NCBI GenBank assembly: GCA_002422545.1
Contig: DIWF01000021.1
Location: 62,001 to 126,000, forward strand
Direction: 5' to 3'
Length of the DNA stretch: 64,000 nt
DNA from: Firmicutes bacterium UBA6113
GTDB taxonomy: Bacteria > Bacillota > Clostridia > Tissierellales > Sedimentibacteraceae
Below the pieces are notes generated by a model. The model saw nothing but the letters and a program-made list of their open reading frames with translations, ran no database searches and was not told the origin of the DNA. The stretch's first letter is position 1, and each line of letters starts with the position of its first letter. Position numbers and translations under genes: made by a program. Of this stretch, positions 61,193 through 64,000 are shown in pieces.

Positions 61193-61780
61193 ATGGCTGC
61201 AGAGAAAAGAAACAGCAGAAAAATTCAGGCTGAGGCTACAAAAAACAAAATTTACAAGACTGCAATCAAGCTCATGGAACAAAAGGGATTCAGCAACATG
61301 AAAATTGATGACATATGCAGCAAGGCAGGTGTGTCTGTTGGTTCCTTCTACAATTACTTCAAATCAAAGAATGACATTTTGATTGAAATATACAAAAGAG
61401 GAGATGTGTATTTTGAAGAAACAGTAAGGCCCAACGTCCAAGGAAAGGGCACAGTTGAAAATATCATCGATTATTTTGATTATTATGCCAAGTACAATGA
61501 AATAACAGGTGTGGAAACTGCCAAACAGCTATTTGCATCTGCTAATAAACTTTACATTTCCAAGGGTAGAAATATGCAGGCAGTTCTGACAGAAATAATC
61601 ATAAGGGGTCAGGAAAATGGCGAGATCATTAAAGATTATGAGCCGGAAGGAATAACGGAATATCTTTTTATAGCCGCAAGGGGAGTGTGTTATGACTGGG
61701 CATCCCATGATGGAAGTTACAATTTGCGTGAAGGAATGCAAAGATATATGAAACTGCTGGTTGGTATTTTTGCAGCTTAA
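61193..61780 (+). CDS. TetR-family transcriptional regulator
   Basis: A 195-residue TetR protein. The DNA-binding part (about 15-65) reads GFSNMKIDDICSKAGVSVGS then FYNYFKSKNDILIEIYKRGD. The ligand domain is helical. AAGGAGAC precedes the ATG. The following 244 bases hold a broken membrane-protein gene that it may once have controlled. It is a paralogue of the 54468 regulator. Confidence 0.88.
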   Translation: MAAEKRNSRKIQAEATKNKIYKTAIKLMEQKGFSNMKIDDICSKAGVSVGSFYNYFKSKNDILIEIYKRGDVYFEETVRPNVQGKGTVENIIDYFDYYAKYNEITGVETAKQLFASANKLYISKGRNMQAVLTEIIIRGQENGEIIKDYEPEGITEYLFIAARGVCYDWASHDGSYNLREGMQRYMKLLVGIFAA

Positions 61781-61807
61781 TAGCTGTTTATAATAGAGGT
61801 GGTATAT

Positions 61808-62024
61808 ATGTGGGATAGAGTAGAGCTTAAATCATTAGCTAAGGCGTCTCTTAAAAACAACTACTGGAATGCTTTTTGTGAATCCTTATTACGATGCAAC
61901 CTGCGCTCAACTTTATCTGGCTCTCAGAAAAATTTCGCTGGACAACGGAACCGGCACTTCAGGCGATTTTAATGAGCAAGATGGATACAGCGGTTTTGAC
62001 AGATACTACCAAGATGAAAATTAA
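61808..62024 (+). pseudogene. remnant of a DUF975-like membrane protein gene
   Basis: An ATG after AGAGGTGG starts MWDRVELKSLAKASLKNNYW, the usual opening of DUF975-type integral membrane proteins. The frame then changes at about 61870: another frame reads VNPYYDATCAQLYLALRKIS and ends at 62024, which looks like the C-terminal end of the same family. The hydrophobic middle (normally 150 residues or more) is gone. I read this as an internal deletion with frameshift. Family assignment is from memory. Confidence 0.6.
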
Positions 62025-62049
62025 AATTGAATAAATGCCGCACATAAAG

Positions 62050-62087
62050 CACCCCCTGGCTGTATATACTAATATACATAGGGGGTG
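62050..62087 (+). promoter_or_regulatory. hairpin that hides the yyaC ribosome binding site
   Basis: CACCCCCT (62050-62057) pairs with AGGGGGTG (62080-62087), which is the Shine-Dalgarno of the next gene; inside, GTATAT and ATATAC form a second stem with loop ACTA. Translation should be low unless this is opened. Confidence 0.6.
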
Positions 62088-62093
62088 TTTCCT

Positions 62094-62657
62094 TTGAATC
62101 CATTGGAAGTGCATTACAAAAACAGCTTTGCAGCTATAAAAATTGGAAATTATCTGGCTGAACATATGAAAAATAATTTTGCTTTGGTATGTATCGGAAC
62201 AGATAAGTGCATAATTGACAGCTTGGGTCCATTAACCGGAACATTGCTCATGAAGGAAAATTTTTGCGGCGATATTTACGGGACACTGGAAAAACCTGTC
62301 CATGCAATGAATATCAGCGATTACATAAAAACATTGAAAAAGAAAAATTATGATAACATCATAGCAATTGATGCATGTTTAAGCAACAAAAAAAACCAAG
62401 GCATAATAGAAGTTCGGGAAGGTCCAATTACTCCTGGTAAGGGGATTGGGAAGCTACTTCCGGAAATAGGGGATGTTTCAATAATAGGGGTTGTTGATTC
62501 AAGCGACAAGGAATTTCATGACCTGGTTCAGGACACAAGGCTTTCCTTAATTTATGAAATGGCTGAAATTATATGTGAGGGAATACTTCTGGCAGCTGAC
62601 ATGAACAACAAGTTTTCTTCAGCCATCAATGAGCAGGCTTCTCTAAGCAGCACATAA
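62094..62657 (+). CDS. yyaC: YyaC family spore protein (DUF1256)
   Basis: A 187-residue protein of the YyaC/DUF1256 group, related in fold to the germination protease GPR. Marks are FALVCIGTDKCIIDSLGPLT near 30-50 and IIAIDACLSNKKNQGIIEVR followed by EGPITPGKGIGKLLPEIGD. It is found in spore-forming Firmicutes and is produced in sporulating cells. TTG 62094 is preferred over the GTG at 62085, which lies inside the GGGGGTG ribosome site. The hairpin before it suggests translational control. Confidence 0.85.
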   Translation: MNPLEVHYKNSFAAIKIGNYLAEHMKNNFALVCIGTDKCIIDSLGPLTGTLLMKENFCGDIYGTLEKPVHAMNISDYIKTLKKKNYDNIIAIDACLSNKKNQGIIEVREGPITPGKGIGKLLPEIGDVSIIGVVDSSDKEFHDLVQDTRLSLIYEMAEIICEGILLAADMNNKFSSAINEQASLSST

Positions 62658-62663
62658 AAAATT

Positions 62664-62681
62664 GAGGACCTAAAGGTCCTC
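62664..62681 (+). terminator. hairpin after yyaC
   Basis: GAGGACC-TAAA-GGTCCTC, perfect 7-bp stem, seven bases after the stop; T-tract weak. Confidence 0.55.
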
Positions 62682-62710
62682 ATGTTGATAACAAAGTATT
62701 TATTGGACGT

Positions 62711-62795
62711 TGTCATTCTGAAGGCTTAGTCCGAAACTGCGGAATCTCATGTTTTCAATAAAGATGAGATCCTTCACTATCGTTCAGGATGACAG
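62711..62795. repeat. intergenic repeat-like palindromic element
   Basis: TGTCATTCTGAA at the left end and TTCAGGATGACA at the right end are inverted copies, with GGAATCTCAT and ATGAGATCC inside, so the whole 85 bases fold back on themselves. Similar 'CTTCAGGATGACA' elements are known to recur between genes in many bacteria. No coding sense. Confidence 0.6.
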
Positions 62796-62847
62796 CGTCA
62801 GGGCTTGTCAATAGTCTAAGTATCTGACGGTCCTCTGTTTTTTATTT

Positions 62848-63909
62848 TTATTGAATGTTATCTGTTATGATTTTTCCCATTTCCTGTGTAGTTATAGTTT
62901 TTTCGCCTTTTTTTGCTATGTCTGGAGTTCTGTAACCATCTTTCAATGACTTTTTTACTGCATTTTCAATTGATTGTGCTTCTTTTGGCAGTCCCAGGGT
63001 ATATTTAAGCATCATTGATACGGAAATAATTGTTGCAATGGGGTTTGCCTTTCCTTGACCGGCAATGTCAGGAGCTGAACCGTGAATCGGTTCGTACATT
63101 CCAAAGTTGTTGTCTCCTAATGAAGCTGAAGGAAGCATTCCTATAGAACCGGTAATCATGCTTGCTTCGTCTGAAAGAATGTCTCCAAACATATTTTCAG
63201 TAACTATGACGTCAAACTGTTTAGGGTTTGTTACAAGTTGCATTGCGGCGTTGTCAACATACAGGTGACTTAATCTTACATCCGGATATTTTTTTGCTGT
63301 CTCTTCAACAGTCTTTCTCCACAGCCTTGAAGTTTCAAGCACATTTGATTTATCGACGCTTGTCACTCTCTTGTCTCTTGTTTGGGCAATTTTAAATGCC
63401 TGATCAGCAATTCTTTCAATTTCGTACTTGGAGTATTCCATGCAATCGCAGGCATAATCCCCTTCGGTAAATTTCTTGCCGAAATAAATTCCTCCCGTAA
63501 GTTCTCTCAGTATAACTACATCAAGGCCTCCTTCAACAATGTCCGGTCTTAAGGGGCATGTGTCCTTCAATTCATCAAACATAATGGCAGGCCTGATGTT
63601 TGTGTATAAATTGAGCTCTTTTCTTAATGAAAGAAGTCCCTTTTCTGGTCTTATTTCGCTTGGCAGGCTGTCCCATTTTGGTCCGCCCACTGCTCCAAAC
63701 AAAAGAGCATCACTCTTTCTGCAGACATCCAATGTTTCCTGTGGAAGAGGAACTCCTGTCTTGTCTATGGCAGCGCCTCCTGCAAGAGCCTCTGTGTATT
63801 CAAATGTGTGACCGTAAACTTCTCCTACTTTATTTAAAACATTGACGGCTTCATCAACAATTTCAGGACCGATTCCGTCGCCTTTTATAACTGCTATTTT
63901 AAAATTCAT
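62848..63909 (-). CDS. leuB: 3-isopropylmalate dehydrogenase
   Basis: A 353-residue enzyme of leucine synthesis, oxidising and decarboxylating 3-isopropylmalate. Opening AVIKGDGIGPEIVDEAVNVL, substrate residues in LLSLRKELNLYTNIRPA near 92-108, DKSNVLETSRLWR near 184, the metal Asp in VTENMFGDILSDEASM near 235-250 and the NAD loop EPIHGSAPDIAGQGKANP near 271 are all present. GGAGGGTTCA precedes the ATG. The upstream leu genes would lie beyond the right edge. Confidence 0.95.
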   Translation of the reverse strand: MNFKIAVIKGDGIGPEIVDEAVNVLNKVGEVYGHTFEYTEALAGGAAIDKTGVPLPQETLDVCRKSDALLFGAVGGPKWDSLPSEIRPEKGLLSLRKELNLYTNIRPAIMFDELKDTCPLRPDIVEGGLDVVILRELTGGIYFGKKFTEGDYACDCMEYSKYEIERIADQAFKIAQTRDKRVTSVDKSNVLETSRLWRKTVEETAKKYPDVRLSHLYVDNAAMQLVTNPKQFDVIVTENMFGDILSDEASMITGSIGMLPSASLGDNNFGMYEPIHGSAPDIAGQGKANPIATIISVSMMLKYTLGLPKEAQSIENAVKKSLKDGYRTPDIAKKGEKTITTQEMGKIITDNIQ

Positions 63910-63930
63910 TGAACCCTCCGCTTTTTTGAA

Positions 63931-63961
63931 ATTAAGAATTAAGAATTAATAATTAAGAATT
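63931..63961. repeat. short tandem repeats AATTAAG
   Basis: Several copies of ATTAAGAATT/AATTAAGAAT in a row, upstream of leuB and directly before the hairpin below. Confidence 0.6.
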
Positions 63962-63967
63962 GTAGAG

Positions 63968-63990
63968 GAATTCAGGCATGGCCTGAATTC
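63968..63990. repeat. hairpin GAATTCAGG...CCTGAATTC at the window edge
   Basis: A 23-base inverted repeat with stem GAATTCAGGC/GCCTGAATTC and preceded by TTGTAGAGG, which resembles the TTGTAGGGG leader of the repeats at 16009 and 34053 and may be a divergent third copy. Confidence 0.5.
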
Positions 63991-64000
63991 TTCATTTAAT

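Noticed and set aside
1..64000. CRISPR arrays, rRNA, tRNA, insertion sequences, integrases
   Set aside because: No regular spaced direct repeats, no cloverleaf-like conserved T-arm patterns and no transposase-like proteins were seen.

Overview
The window is chromosomal DNA of an AT-rich, low-GC Gram-positive anaerobe of the class Clostridia. Evidence for this is strong GGAGG ribosome binding sites, consensus TTGACA/TATAAT promoters, a spore-associated YyaC gene, many amino-acid and peptide catabolism genes, a KtrB/TrkH-type potassium system, an FMN riboswitch with a Firmicutes-order rib operon, and S-layer homology protein. The gene mix (M20 peptidases, guanidino-group hydrolases, AbgT and YfcC carriers, sigma-54 control) fits an amino-acid fermenter such as Sedimentibacter or a relative; that genus guess is inference. 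I saw no rRNA, tRNA, CRISPR array, insertion sequence or prophage.

Layout. 1-5.2 kb: TolC-like protein (cut by the left edge), HlyD-type adaptor and two ABC-2 permeases, an export system with no ATPase in view. 5.2-6.95 kb: small membrane and YbjQ proteins and a flavodoxin. 7-15 kb: a sigma-54 module, with an enhancer-binding activator divergent from a permease, a YtcJ-like amidohydrolase and a conserved protein I cannot name; a textbook -24/-12 promoter and an 11-bp inverted repeat lie between them. 16-23 kb: a GntR repressor with TTGTATACAA boxes next to a guanidino-compound catabolic operon (dimethylargininase, YfcC carrier, M20 hydrolase, a second amidinotransferase-fold enzyme, RocB). 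24-28 kb: an exported FMN/FAD reductase lipoprotein and hflKC. 28.5-30.6 kb: proBA. 31-35.4 kb: AbgT carrier flanked by two M20D amidohydrolases. 35.4-38.7 kb: secreted metallo-beta-lactamase-fold protein, exonuclease, old yellow enzyme.

38.7-45.3 kb is one long leftward potassium-homeostasis cluster: two full RCK (TrkA) proteins, a 35-residue membrane microprotein, TrkH/KtrB, an exported OB-like protein, a KdpD-like kinase, a KdpE-like regulator and two RCK-N-only proteins. 45.5-48.7 kb holds a membrane-anchored LuxR regulator, a small LuxR regulator, a 27-residue microprotein and an SLH protein. 50-53.6 kb: a hydroxyacid dehydrogenase and a polar amino-acid ABC importer with a terminator hairpin in its leader. 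55.3-59.7 kb: FMN riboswitch and ribD-ribE-ribBA-ribH followed by a coupled HAD phosphatase candidate. 59.8-64 kb: a thioesterase that seems to begin at AUA, a YczE-like membrane protein, a TetR regulator, a membrane-protein pseudogene, yyaC with a ribosome-site-sequestering hairpin, intergenic repeats and leuB.
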